Shown: piece by piece, positions 48,667 to 56,785 of the stretch
Layout of the letters: each line of letters opens with the position of its first letter
How positions within the stretch are numbered: the stretch's first letter is position 1
Source: Pseudomonas sp. QS1027
Lineage (GTDB): Bacteria > Pseudomonadota > Gammaproteobacteria > Pseudomonadales > Pseudomonadaceae
Length of the DNA stretch: 64,000 nt
Assembly (NCBI RefSeq): GCF_002814235.1
Contig: NZ_PHSU01000017.1
Location: 1 to 64,000, forward strand
Reading direction: 5' to 3'
Translations under genes and position numbers: made by a program
The notes under the pieces: generated by a model
The model's input: only the letters and a program-made list of their open reading frames with translations
The model's database searches: none
Told to the model about the DNA's origin: nothing

Positions 48667-49641
48667 ATGACACCCCTTTCGCCATCGGCCGAGCGCAAGC
48701 CTGACCCGCAAGCGGTCTATAGCCCCATCACCAGCAGCGCGATTTTCATCGTCGCCACCCTGGCCCCCGGCAGCGAAGCCGCCGAGACAGTGCGCGGCTG
48801 GTGCGAAGATGTCGCCGCCCTGACGCGATCCGTCGGCAAGCGTGTACCCGCCGGCAATCTGTCCTGTGTCTGCGGCTTTGGCTCCGCGGCCTGGGACCGC
48901 TTGTTCGGCGGCCCGCGCCCGGCCTCGTTGCACGCCTTTCGCGAGATGGGCGTCGAGGGCCGGCGAGCGGTGGCGACACCGGGCGATATCCTGCTGCATA
49001 TCCGCGCCGATCAGATGGACCTGTGCTTCGAATTGGCCACGCAATTGCTCAGCCGTCTTGGCGAGGCGGTCACGGTCGTCGATGAAGTCCAGGGCTTCCG
49101 TTATTTCGATATGCGCAGCATGGTCGGCTTTGTCGACGGCACGGAAAACCCCGTCGGTCACGAGGCGGTCGACTTCACCATGGTCGGCGATGAAGACCCG
49201 GCGTTTACCAACGGCAGTTATGTGCTGGTGCAAAAGTACCTGCACAATATGACGGCGTGGAACGGACTGACCGTCGAGGCGCAGGAACGTATTATCGGCC
49301 GCACCAAACTGTCCGATATCGAACTCGATGAGTCGGTCAAGCCGAGCTGTTCCCACAGTTCCCTGACCACCCTCGACGAGGGCGGCCAGGAAGTGAAGAT
49401 CCTGCGCGACAACATGCCCTTCGGCCGGCCCGGCGCGGGCGAGTTCGGCACCTATTTCATCGGCTATGCGCGCTCCCCGGCCCCCGTCGAGCAGATGCTC
49501 GAGAACATGTTCGTCGGCAGGCCGGCGGGCAACTATGATCGTCTGCTGGATTTCAGCACGGCGGTCACCGGCGGCCTGTTCTTCGTGCCGTCCGCCGATC
49601 TGCTGGAGGAGCTGGCCGAGCGCAAGCCACTGTCACCGTGA
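48667..49641 (+). CDS. Dye-decolorizing (DyP-type) peroxidase
   Basis: A 324-residue heme peroxidase. The GxxDG motif is GFVDGTENPVG with the catalytic Asp; the proximal His is in CSHSSLT; NMPFGRPGAGEFGTYFIGYARSP lies in the heme pocket. No Tat signal is seen, so it is cytoplasmic or encapsulin-type; no encapsulin gene is adjacent. The ATG at 48667 opens the recognised domain. Confidence 0.93.
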   Translation: MTPLSPSAERKPDPQAVYSPITSSAIFIVATLAPGSEAAETVRGWCEDVAALTRSVGKRVPAGNLSCVCGFGSAAWDRLFGGPRPASLHAFREMGVEGRRAVATPGDILLHIRADQMDLCFELATQLLSRLGEAVTVVDEVQGFRYFDMRSMVGFVDGTENPVGHEAVDFTMVGDEDPAFTNGSYVLVQKYLHNMTAWNGLTVEAQERIIGRTKLSDIELDESVKPSCSHSSLTTLDEGGQEVKILRDNMPFGRPGAGEFGTYFIGYARSPAPVEQMLENMFVGRPAGNYDRLLDFSTAVTGGLFFVPSADLLEELAERKPLSP

Positions 49642-50049
49642 TTCCGGCGAATAGGCAAATATCAGCTCGACTGCCATGCCGTTCGGATCTTCCACGAAAA
49701 TCTGATGTTCCAACAGGTCGGGCACCACGCGCTCGTTGAACTGCAAACCCAGGTCGAGCAGACGCTGCCGATGCCCCTGCAGATCACTGCAGCGGAACGC
49801 GACGTGATCCAGCGCGCCCGAGCCTTCAGCAATGGCACGTGCTCCAATATAGGCATCAAGCTCCGTCCCATGGTTTTCCAGGCTGACAATGTGCAGAAGT
49901 GGGCGGCCCGCCGAGTAGAGCCAACTCCCCGGGAATGGGAACGCAGGCCGCCAGCCCTCTTCGAGCCCGATAGCATCACGAAAGAACGCCACTGTCTCAG
50001 CGACTTTGGCGGTGCGCAGCGTGAAGTGATCGAGATGTTGAATCGTCAT
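49633..50049 (-). CDS. VOC-family (glyoxalase-like) protein
   Basis: A 138-residue vicinal-oxygen-chelate fold protein. IQHLDHFTLRTAKVAETVAFF, LDHVAFRCSDLQGH and VEDPNGMAVELIF give the metal ligands His, His and Glu. An AGGG ribosome site favours the ATG at 50049 over a GTG three codons earlier. It overlaps the end of the DyP gene by nine bases (convergent). Substrate unknown. Confidence 0.85.
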   Translation of the reverse strand: MTIQHLDHFTLRTAKVAETVAFFRDAIGLEEGWRPAFPFPGSWLYSAGRPLLHIVSLENHGTELDAYIGARAIAEGSGALDHVAFRCSDLQGHRQRLLDLGLQFNERVVPDLLEHQIFVEDPNGMAVELIFAYSPESR

Positions 50050-50113
50050 GCTCGGCACCCTGCTGATCGATTGATAAATATTCCGCCCATTGATGCCCCC
50101 ATCACTCTGCCCT

Positions 50114-50659
50114 TCATAACGCCCCCAGTTGCTTCATCAGCGCCAGGTTATCTTCGATGTGCCAGTTTGCGGTGATCTTGCCGTTTTCAATCTGGTAGAT
50201 ATCGGTGGCGATGAAATCCACGGTTTGACCGCTGCCGTTGATCTTGCCAAAGGTGCCGGTGAAGTGCCCGCGAAAATGCAGGTGGGCCACGACCCGGTCT
50301 CCGGCGATGATCATTTGCTCGACCTCGCAACGGAGGTCAGGCACCGCACCACGAAACGCCCGGGAGGCCAGCAAGGGTCCCTCCGGCCCCTGCTTACGAC
50401 CGGCAGGCGGGGTCTTGTCGATAAAGTTGTCCGCCAGCGCTTCACGGGCGAAGGTTTCGTCGCCGGTATTCCAGAACGTGTCATAACGTCGGGCGGCGGT
50501 TTCCATGATCTTCAGTTGCGCGGGCGCAAGGCTCTTGTCGACGACCAGTGCGCCGGGCGTCACCAACACTTCAGGCGCGGCGAATGCAGCACCCGAAGAG
50601 AGCACCAGAGCGAAGAACAAGGTCGCGATACGGGAGCGGGATGGGTTGGAGTGTTGTTG
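50114..50659 (-). CDS. Secreted SnoaL-like/NTF2-fold protein
   Basis: A 181-residue protein with a signal peptide (RIATLFFALVLSSGAAFA-A) and an NTF2-like domain (about 60-175) with the SnoaL pattern: FWNTGDETFAREALADNFIDK, AFRGAVPDLRCEVEQMI and ATDIYQIENGKITANWHIEDNLALMKQLG. SnoaL relatives are cyclases or isomerases, or have no known activity. It diverges from the LysR gene, which probably regulates it. Confidence 0.8.
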   Translation of the reverse strand, partial: QQHSNPSRSRIATLFFALVLSSGAAFAAPEVLVTPGALVVDKSLAPAQLKIMETAARRYDTFWNTGDETFAREALADNFIDKTPPAGRKQGPEGPLLASRAFRGAVPDLRCEVEQMIIAGDRVVAHLHFRGHFTGTFGKINGSGQTVDFIATDIYQIENGKITANWHIEDNLALMKQLGAL

Positions 50660-50805
50660 CATGGTCAGGATTCCTTGAGGGGACAGCAAACCGGAGAGGC
50701 CGTTTGAATAGAGGCTTTTCGTTCAACTGCGGAGAGTGTTGCCTCTTGCCCTGATGATTAGAATATGGCTATTGGTAGATAGATTATTGAACATGGGTTG
50801 ATAGT

Positions 50806-51693
50806 ATGTTGGACGACCTCAACGAGCTTCGTACCTTCCAGCGGATCCTCGCCTGCGGCAGCCTGTCAGCGGCGGCGCGGGACTTGGGCGTAGGGCTGGC
50901 GGTGGTCAGCAAACGGCTTATGGCATTGGAACGACGAGCAGGACAACGGCTGATCAACCGGACCACACGAACACTGTCGGCGACCAATGAGGGCTTGGCC
51001 CTGATGGTTCACGTTGATCGGATACTCGAGGAATTGGAGGCGGCGGAGTCACGCATGACGATGGGCGGTGAAGAGCCGTTCGGCATGCTCCGGGTCAGTT
51101 CGCCCATTTCTTTCGGGCGTATTCACCTGGTGCCCTTGGTCGCCGAGCTGGTCCAGCGCCATCCCAAGCTGGATATCGAACTCAGGCTCGACGACCGCCT
51201 GATCGATCTGACGTACGAACGGATCGATGTCGCGGTGCGTATCGGCCAACCTCGGGATAGCAGCGCGATCCTGCGCAAGCTGGCTGACAATCAACGGATT
51301 CTGGTGGCTGCGCCCGCCTATCTCGAGCGTCATGGGGAGCCTGGGTGTCTCCAGGATCTGGAGCGTCATGGGTGTCTGCGCTATGACGACCCTTCCCTGC
51401 CCTGGCGCCTGGAAGGTCCGGGGAACGAAGTGATCGAGGTCCAACCGCGCTCGCGGCTCCATGCCAACAGTGGCGATGCCGTGCGCGACTGGGCGATTGA
51501 TGGCCACGGGATCATGCTCAAATCCAGTGTCGATGTGGCAGACGACCTGGCGACAGGTCGCCTGGTACATATCCTGCGTGACTGGCACAGCGCTTCTGCG
51601 CCGATCTACGCCCTGCTGCCTTCCCGGCGCTTTACACCGAGCAAGACGAAGGTGTTCCTGGATGCGCTTGGTGCTCGGCTTGCCGCTCTCTGA
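50806..51693 (+). CDS. LysR-family transcriptional regulator
   Basis: A 295-residue regulator with an N-terminal winged helix (LNELRTFQRILACGSLSAAARDLGVGLAVVSKRLMALE) and a substrate-binding domain. The family of single genes divergent from a small secreted protein suggests control of the SnoaL-like gene. The 3' end (51583-51708) is repeated at 55431-55555 in the AT-rich island. Confidence 0.92.
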   Translation: MLDDLNELRTFQRILACGSLSAAARDLGVGLAVVSKRLMALERRAGQRLINRTTRTLSATNEGLALMVHVDRILEELEAAESRMTMGGEEPFGMLRVSSPISFGRIHLVPLVAELVQRHPKLDIELRLDDRLIDLTYERIDVAVRIGQPRDSSAILRKLADNQRILVAAPAYLERHGEPGCLQDLERHGCLRYDDPSLPWRLEGPGNEVIEVQPRSRLHANSGDAVRDWAIDGHGIMLKSSVDVADDLATGRLVHILRDWHSASAPIYALLPSRRFTPSKTKVFLDALGARLAAL

Positions 51694-51708
51694 GGCCGGC
51701 AAACCCGT
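51583..51708 (+). repeat. Repeat unit: 3' end of the LysR gene (parent copy)
   Basis: The last roughly 110 bases of the LysR gene and its stop codon region recur, in the same orientation and about 90 percent identical by eye, at 55431-55555. This is the intact parent. Confidence 0.9.
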
Positions 51709-51753
51709 AGGGGAGTTGCCGATCTCAGAGGCTTTAATCAGCCGGCGAACGCT

Positions 51754-52197
51754 TCAGGCCTTGAGGGGAATATTGCGCATCGTCACCAGTGCGGTGGCAC
51801 ACAGTGTTTCCTTGCCTTGTTTCACGGCAAACAAGTCGGCAGCGGCAATCGTCGTATTGTTCGAGGCGTTGATGACACGCCCCCTGGCCAGCAGCTTTTC
51901 ACCGTCCGCTGGAGCGATCAGTTTGACCGTGAAGTCGGTCGTCATATTGATCCAGCCCGGCGGCAACAGGGTGCCAGCGGCCGAGCCACCGGCAAAATCG
52001 GCCAACGCACCGATGATGCCGCCTTGAAAGAATCCGCTGTGCTGGGTGAGTTCCTTGCGGGTGGGCTGCTCGATTTCGCAATAGCCCGGCTTCAGGTAGT
52101 TGTAGTGAAATCCCAGCAGTTTGGCCGCGGGCATACTGAGCACGGCGCCTTGGACATGTTTGTCAAAGTCTGGATTGGTGGCGTGGAAATCTTCCAT
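51754..52197 (-). CDS. PaaI-family (hotdog-fold) thioesterase
   Basis: A 147-residue hotdog protein. TQHSGFFQGGIIGALADFAGGSAAGTL matches the PaaI catalytic region, and TDFTVKLIAPADGEKLLARGRVI the strand that follows. It would hydrolyse small acyl-CoA thioesters. It converges with the LysR gene and marks the left edge of the AT-rich island. Confidence 0.87.
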   Translation of the reverse strand: MEDFHATNPDFDKHVQGAVLSMPAAKLLGFHYNYLKPGYCEIEQPTRKELTQHSGFFQGGIIGALADFAGGSAAGTLLPPGWINMTTDFTVKLIAPADGEKLLARGRVINASNNTTIAAADLFAVKQGKETLCATALVTMRNIPLKA

Positions 52198-52546
52198 GTG
52201 TCGGGATCCTTTCCTGAATAGCGATTAGTTTGCTTCAGCACCCAGAAGCGAGAACAGCTTACACAGCGAACGCTCAAGGCTTTCATGGGCAGTGAAAACT
52301 GCGTATCCACTATCATGCGGATAATAATTTCTACCTTGGACAACAGTCAGCACCTTCATACGAGCTGTTACGTATAGCGCTTCTTGATGAGTAAAACCAA
52401 GGGATCCAGAGCGAAAATAGGGGGTTTGAATGTCACCCTATAACTGCTCCCACAAAGTGCCGAGCATACATTTCAACCGTTGACCATCGCGACCAGGCGG
52501 GTATCAAAGGAGCGATGACTCGGCCTACAAGCCAATTCCAGCTGTA
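52198..52546. other. Intergenic stretch, left flank of the AT-rich island
   Basis: GC content falls here. No recognisable gene, promoter element, IS or tRNA end is seen; the short frame on the minus strand (52092-52343) has no family character. Confidence 0.5.
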
Positions 52547-53173
52547 TCAACCCTTGGCATTTCGGACCTTGTCACGCCTCTTTGAATCAAAACGCCTTAA
52601 TTGATTAGCATAAAAAAACGAAAACCCCCATAGAACCAGAGCTATAAAGAAAAGCGCTTCTAATTTTCCAATGTAAAATGGATTTCTACCTATTAAAAGC
52701 GACTTCATCAGCTTATCCGTCGATGCCAAATCAACTCCATTGAGAGTGGTTAACTTAAGGGGATAAAACGACCCTCCTCCATTTTTAAGAAGAAACCCTT
52801 CAACATATACTTTAATGGGTGACTTCAACCCCCCTAAGTCATCAAGCTCCGCAGGGACAACAGAATGCTGAGTACGATACGTCATGCCGTTATCAGCGTT
52901 AAACTGGATATATGACACTTCCTTAACGCCAGCATAACCGATATAGCGTATGAACGTGCCTGTCGCTTTAATCATCGGAGCTTCTGGCGGCATAGCACCC
53001 GCGTAATCTTGAGCATCGATACATTCAAACATGGGCCCTACAACCATAAACACTATCGCAAACTTCAACCACAATGATTTTGCCCAGTGATTTTTCCCAA
53101 GCCCTAAAGCCGTCCCGTTCAACATCATATCGAACGCAGAAAGCCAAGACAGTTTCTTTTCATTGTCGCTCAT
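52547..53173 (-). CDS. Membrane protein with large exported loop, function unknown
   Basis: A 208-residue protein. One hydrophobic helix near residue 32-48 (LWLKFAIVFMVVGPMFECI), then a soluble loop of about 110 residues presumably in the periplasm, then a second helix at about 178-192 (ALFFIALVLWGFSFFYA) and a basic tail (RRFDSKRRDKVRNAKG). The two-helix topology recalls DUF3592-like proteins, but no family match is claimed. It closes the AT-rich island on the left and has codon use and base composition unlike the neighbouring chromosomal genes. Confidence 0.75.
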   Translation of the reverse strand: MSDNEKKLSWLSAFDMMLNGTALGLGKNHWAKSLWLKFAIVFMVVGPMFECIDAQDYAGAMPPEAPMIKATGTFIRYIGYAGVKEVSYIQFNADNGMTYRTQHSVVPAELDDLGGLKSPIKVYVEGFLLKNGGGSFYPLKLTTLNGVDLASTDKLMKSLLIGRNPFYIGKLEALFFIALVLWGFSFFYANQLRRFDSKRRDKVRNAKG

Positions 53174-53396
53174 GATACTTACTCATCATTAGCCAATCAG
53201 AACATTAAATTTTCAAAATGCAAAACGCGATCATCACTGGCACAGATTTATCTTTGTGGTACACCCCTTCTAAAAACAAAAGCTGTTCCCTTTCCTACAA
53301 AAAAGGTAATTTCCGGCATTGCCTGCTGCTTTAGCACCTTGACTTAACGCCGCGATTTCTCCTAAAAACGCACCTTTGATTATGATTGCGGCCATA

Positions 53397-54038
53397 TTAC
53401 CGATTAGTTTGCTTTTCTTTAAAAATGCAAGAAACATCAAACACTACAAATCTTAAAACCACAGAGAACAGATAAACTGGCATCATGCCCGAGAAACAAA
53501 AATATACTGATACCAAGCATGCCTTTAGTATTCCGTTGCTAGCTATCGTAAAAACTTGCCAGTGGAATATGCTATTCAGAAAGCATAATGCAATAAATAC
53601 TACGATAGCGTTTACGCCAATATAGATGTTTAAATGCAGCATTATCCACGCTTTTTTTGCCTCCCATTGCTTTCGCTTCATTAGCAATGCATGGGTTTCA
53701 ATACAACTTATCCCGGCAAATCTTTTATTTTTTATTATATATATAATTGAGGCGAGATTATATGTGGCGGCCCCGAGAAAAGATAATCCGCTAAGGTTTG
53801 TTAAAAAGATCTCGTCAAATGGTCCTATCAAGATGGGGGCGATCTTTATTCCAATGAAGCCAAGTCCATTAATTAGGGGAGTAAGGAACTCGTTCATAAC
53901 TCCATTTAATCGATGAAAATAAAATCCTGAAAACGCATAAAATACTATAAGGACAGGAAAAGCCACATATATTGGAGTAGCGTCAAACCACTGTTCACGA
54001 AGTTCTCCTGCGGATGAGCCAGGCACAATTTGCGTCAT
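53397..54038 (-). CDS. Polytopic membrane protein A (paralogue of the 54469 gene), unknown function
   Basis: A 213-residue protein with about four hydrophobic helices (residues 20-40, 75-95, 125-150, 165-195). The pattern LYNxAS...K...IxxxSCxxTHxxxxxK...KxxWxxLHLxxYIxxxxI is shared with the 216-residue protein at 54469, so the two are paralogues. The chosen start MTQIVPGSSAG overlaps the stop of the small frame at 54035 by four bases (ATGA), a coupling signature; a longer frame adds 38 residues. AT-rich, with rare codons for this genome. It might be an immunity or accessory protein of a secretion system whose remnants lie alongside, but this is inference. Confidence 0.75.
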   Translation of the reverse strand: MTQIVPGSSAGELREQWFDATPIYVAFPVLIVFYAFSGFYFHRLNGVMNEFLTPLINGLGFIGIKIAPILIGPFDEIFLTNLSGLSFLGAATYNLASIIYIIKNKRFAGISCIETHALLMKRKQWEAKKAWIMLHLNIYIGVNAIVVFIALCFLNSIFHWQVFTIASNGILKACLVSVYFCFSGMMPVYLFSVVLRFVVFDVSCIFKEKQTNR

Positions 54039-54223
54039 AGCGAGTTTGCCAAAAAATTTTTTAGCTGCGTACGAATTTTCATGCTGAAATTTCCTTCTTG
54101 GTCGATAATGATTCCGGCTTGCAAAGCAGTTATTGCAAGAAAAAGGCAACACATCAGAGACCCCCTTTGGGGTTTAACAAAAAACAAAAGCGTTTTTCTT
54201 GCGAAATCTCGGCACAGCCCCAA
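54035..54223 (-). CDS. Small peptide coupled to membrane protein A
   Basis: A 62-residue frame with one hydrophobic stretch (LMCCLFLAITALQAGIII) that ends in an ATGA overlap with the next start. It could equally begin at its second Met (39 residues). Coupling supports real translation; function and even existence are uncertain. Confidence 0.35.
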   Translation of the reverse strand: MGLCRDFARKTLLFFVKPQRGSLMCCLFLAITALQAGIIIDQEGNFSMKIRTQLKNFLANSL

Positions 54224-54294
54224 TCCAACTTAACATTTCATCACCCGTCTAGAAAAAATAAGAAAAGCGCTCATGGGAAACCCAAATATCGAAT

Positions 54295-54420
54295 TTACCT
54301 TTCTCTCAACGCCTCACTCTGATACTTCAACAACGGTGTCAACAAATATTCAATAATCCGTCGTTGCTCGGTCTTGATCTCCACCGAACTCGACATCCCC
54401 GGTTCCAGGCGCTGTGAACT
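54295..54420 (-). pseudogene. HlyD-type adaptor C-terminal tail, copy 2 (orphan fragment)
   Basis: On the minus strand the frame reads LEPGMSSSVEIKTEQRRIIE, then a YLLTPLL-type end and stop at 54295. This is the C-terminal tail of a type I secretion membrane fusion protein. Only about 40 residues remain. It recurs at 55210-55325 at about 90 percent identity by eye. Upstream of the breakpoint at about 54420 the sequence turns into the start of an unrelated frame. Confidence 0.8.
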
Positions 54421-54457
54421 TCCCCCAAAAAGTATCGAAAGCTGTTTTTTCCGCCAT
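54350..54457 (-). pseudogene. Truncated N-terminus of an unknown protein joined to the HlyD tail
   Basis: A GGGAG ribosome site seven bases before an ATG opens a 35-residue frame starting MAEKTAFDTFWGKF, which then runs into the HlyD tail out of frame and stops. The good ribosome site followed by an abrupt switch suggests that the start of a gene was cut by recombination at about 54411-54420. It begins only 12 bases after the stop of membrane protein B. Confidence 0.4.
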
Positions 54458-54468
54458 GACTAAACTCC

Positions 54469-55119
54469 CTATTTTTTTACAATAAATTCAAAAATTTTCC
54501 GAAAATCAAAAAAAACAAGCTGCCCAACAATCGACCACATCGCCACACAGAAACTTGACGGCAAAATCAATGCCAAGCAGACGATCAACGTGAATAGCAT
54601 GTCATACCTTGAAGGCAAAAATTCGAACCAGCCAAACATACAGTTCAAAAAAATAAATGTGGTAAAAGCTGCAATTCCACCAACAATAAAATACACACCA
54701 AGATGCAATAACACCCACCCTTTTTTGACACCAATCCCTTGCATAATCATTATATTTTTATGCGTATCTTCGCAACTGGCAGCCGCTATTTTCTTAACCT
54801 TAACCATATACAAAGCAGATGCAATGTTATACAAAGCGCTAAAGAGCACACACAACCCCATCAAATTACGATAGTAAACAGGGTCAAGCTCCCCACTCAT
54901 AGGCGAGGTTCGAATATTCAGAAAAACCCACCCCAGACTATCAATTATCGGACTTATAAAAACATCCACAACAGCTCTATAATACGGAGAAAAATTACCC
55001 AACAATGCATAAACAGTAATCGTAGCTGAACTAATCAGCACAAAGGGCCCGGTTCGAAACCAAGGAATAGGCTTTATCGGACGACCCGCTTCAGGGGCTG
55101 GAGTAATAGGCAGGTCCAT
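54469..55119 (-). CDS. Polytopic membrane protein B (paralogue of 53397 gene), unknown function
   Basis: A 216-residue protein with about four to five helices (about 25-45, 75-98, 125-150, 162-190). It shares SLG, LYNIASALYMVKVKKIAAASCEDTHK and KKGWVLLHLGVYFIVGGIAAF with protein A. An AAGGA ribosome site supports the MDLPITPAPEAG start. It follows an HlyD tail by about 90 bases, as protein A follows the other tail. AT-rich composition suggests foreign origin. Possible orphan immunity protein. Confidence 0.78.
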   Translation of the reverse strand: MDLPITPAPEAGRPIKPIPWFRTGPFVLISSATITVYALLGNFSPYYRAVVDVFISPIIDSLGWVFLNIRTSPMSGELDPVYYRNLMGLCVLFSALYNIASALYMVKVKKIAAASCEDTHKNIMIMQGIGVKKGWVLLHLGVYFIVGGIAAFTTFIFLNCMFGWFEFLPSRYDMLFTLIVCLALILPSSFCVAMWSIVGQLVFFDFRKIFEFIVKK

Positions 55120-55209
55120 TATCTTGGTTCCTTTTTAATAAAGTACTGCCATAAAATATGGCCGCAGCGGGCTCAACCGGCCAACGCAATGCACACTGCT
55201 TTTTCTCAA

Positions 55210-55431
55210 TTAGCGCTCCCCCAATGCCTCACGCAGATACTTCAACAACGGTGTCAACAAATACTCAATAATCCCTCTCTGCTCGGTCTTGATCTCCACC
55301 GAACTCGACATACCCGATTCCAACGAAACATCCTTGCCATCCGCCACAATAACATGCGCACCGAACTGAATCCGAGCCGGATAAATCAATCCCAACTTGT
55401 CATCCTTCACCGCCTCCTGCGAAATCGACAT
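55210..55431 (-). pseudogene. HlyD-type adaptor C-terminal tail, copy 1 (orphan fragment)
   Basis: Seventy-three residues: MSISQEAVKDDKLGLIYPA, a beta-strand region, then SGMSSSVEIKTEQRGIIEYL, and stop. These match the periplasmic C-terminal part of type I secretion adaptors (SISEDAIKDEKLG-like and PGM-x-V-x-AEIKTG-x-R motifs). The N-terminal membrane helix and coiled coil are missing. The 5' side ends abruptly at 55431 against a copy of the LysR gene 3' end. Confidence 0.85.
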
Positions 55432-55555
55432 GACACAGCGCTCCTGCGCCGATCTACGCCCTGCTGCCTTCCAGATGTTTACGCCGAGCAAGACGAAGGT
55501 GTTTCTTGATACGCTCGATGCTCGGCTTGCCGCTCTCTGAGGCTGGCAAACCCGT
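55431..55555 (+). repeat. Displaced copy of the LysR gene 3' end
   Basis: About 125 bases that match 51583-51708 with one short indel and scattered substitutions, same orientation. It encodes the last part of the LysR protein and its TGA followed by GGCTGGCAAACCCGT. It sits exactly between an HlyD tail and membrane protein C, so it marks a recombination junction. Confidence 0.85.
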
Positions 55556-55561
55556 GCCCCT

Positions 55562-56104
55562 TCAGTATTTTCTGCTAACAATAAATCGTTGATAAGTGCA
55601 ACCGACAGACCACCCTAAGGCAAATGGGATTATCGCTGTCGTGCCCCAAGCCAATAATCGCAGGGGTAAAAAACGACTCATTTGATTCATCAGAGGATTG
55701 GGGAAATCCCCAATAAACGGAAGAAAAAATGGAATCATAAAAACCATGAGAAAAAACAAAAACCCAAAAACGTATCCTAGCGGCTTATTAAGCTTGATTT
55801 TCTCATAGCTTTCCTTAGTAAAAAGGAAAAATGTGGACATTGCTCCAGCGGCAAAAAACAGGGGAACCAAACACCAAAAGCTTGCATAAAAAACGCCCCA
55901 ACAAGGTGTATAGGGAGGGGTGTGATTTTTTAGACCCTGAAGCACTGGAACAACAACAGCTACCGCATCCACGAACGTTCTGGCATTGGCGGACTCCGCC
56001 CATTCATGTGGAAAAAAATATGTCATATATATCCCGTGACATAACACCAGTCCAAACGTAAACCACAGGTAACTGGACTGTTTTTTCAAGAGCGAAAATT
56101 TCAT
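55562..56104 (-). CDS. Polytopic membrane protein C, unknown function
   Basis: A 180-residue protein with about four hydrophobic helices (12-30, 68-92, 107-128, 145-168) and a basic start MKFSLLKKQSSY. No similarity to A or B is seen, and no family is recognised. GGGGGC before the ATG may serve as ribosome site. It lies between a TolC tail and the LysR fragment; the composition is AT-rich. Confidence 0.72.
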   Translation of the reverse strand: MKFSLLKKQSSYLWFTFGLVLCHGIYMTYFFPHEWAESANARTFVDAVAVVVPVLQGLKNHTPPYTPCWGVFYASFWCLVPLFFAAGAMSTFFLFTKESYEKIKLNKPLGYVFGFLFFLMVFMIPFFLPFIGDFPNPLMNQMSRFLPLRLLAWGTTAIIPFALGWSVGCTYQRFIVSRKY

Positions 56105-56214
56105 ATTGCAGCCCCCTCATTCAGTTTCAGAAAAAATGGAGGGCAAATTTATTTTCACAGCACATCGCTCCGAAAACAAATCTATCCTCTCGCGGTTTAG
56201 CAAACTGACTAGCG

Positions 56215-56545
56215 TCATAACGTCGGATACAGGCTCCTCAAATCCAGACTGCCCAAACTCGATGCCAGTTGAATGCGCGCATTCTGCCACCCGGCCAAAG
56301 CGCTGATCTGTTGCTGCTCGGCGTTAGCCAGTGCCGTTTGGGTCGTGATGACCTCGAGGATCCCCGTCACGCCCTTCGCATAACGCGCCTGCGCCGCATC
56401 AAAGGCCTGGTTGGCACTGTCGAGAATTTCCTGGCTGGTCCGCACGTTCTGCGTGCCGACTTTCAACGTCTGATAGTCCGACCAGACGCTGGAGGCCACT
56501 TGCAACTCGGCATCGTTCAGACTGGCCGCCGAGTGGTGTCTGGGC
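56215..56545 (-). pseudogene. TolC-type outer-membrane factor, C-terminal fragment
   Basis: About 110 residues: SLNDAELQVASSVWSDYQTL, then AFDAAQARYAKGVTGILEVI and ALANAEQQQISALAGWQNARIQLASSLGSL. These are the last helices and equatorial segment of a TolC-family type I secretion channel. The first three quarters of the protein are absent. Its 5' side is joined to the start of an ABC exporter gene at about 56540. Confidence 0.85.
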
Positions 56546-56785
56546 AAGGCGACTGATCTGGCTCGTGGTGGAACGGGCCTTGAGCGTGACCTGCCGCGCC
56601 AGACGTACCAGCGTCAGGGCATCGATAGGCCGGGAAAGCCCCGACAGGTGCCTGAGACGTTCGGCGCTGACGGCGACACCCGAAAGTTGGGCGATGACGA
56701 CGAGTGAGGCAATGCCACTGTCTTCACTTCCTGTGTGTTGTCGCGTTTCGGACGAAACGCTGCTCCCTGCGTTACGATCAGACAT
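56540..56785 (-). pseudogene. Type I secretion ABC exporter, N-terminal C39-like fragment
   Basis: About 82 residues from an ATG at 56785: SGIASLVVIAQLSGVAVSAE, RLRHLSGLSRPIDALTLVRL and ARQVTLKARSTTSQISRLAQ, followed by TPL. This is the degenerate peptidase (C39-like) domain seen at the start of HlyB-class exporters, without the catalytic Cys. The membrane and ATPase domains are missing; the frame passes into TolC sequence out of register. A deletion of several kilobases is the simplest explanation. Confidence 0.8.

Noticed and set aside
52092..52343. Minus-strand frame of 83 codons before the thioesterase
   Set aside because: Overlaps the thioesterase start in another frame and has no recognisable family.
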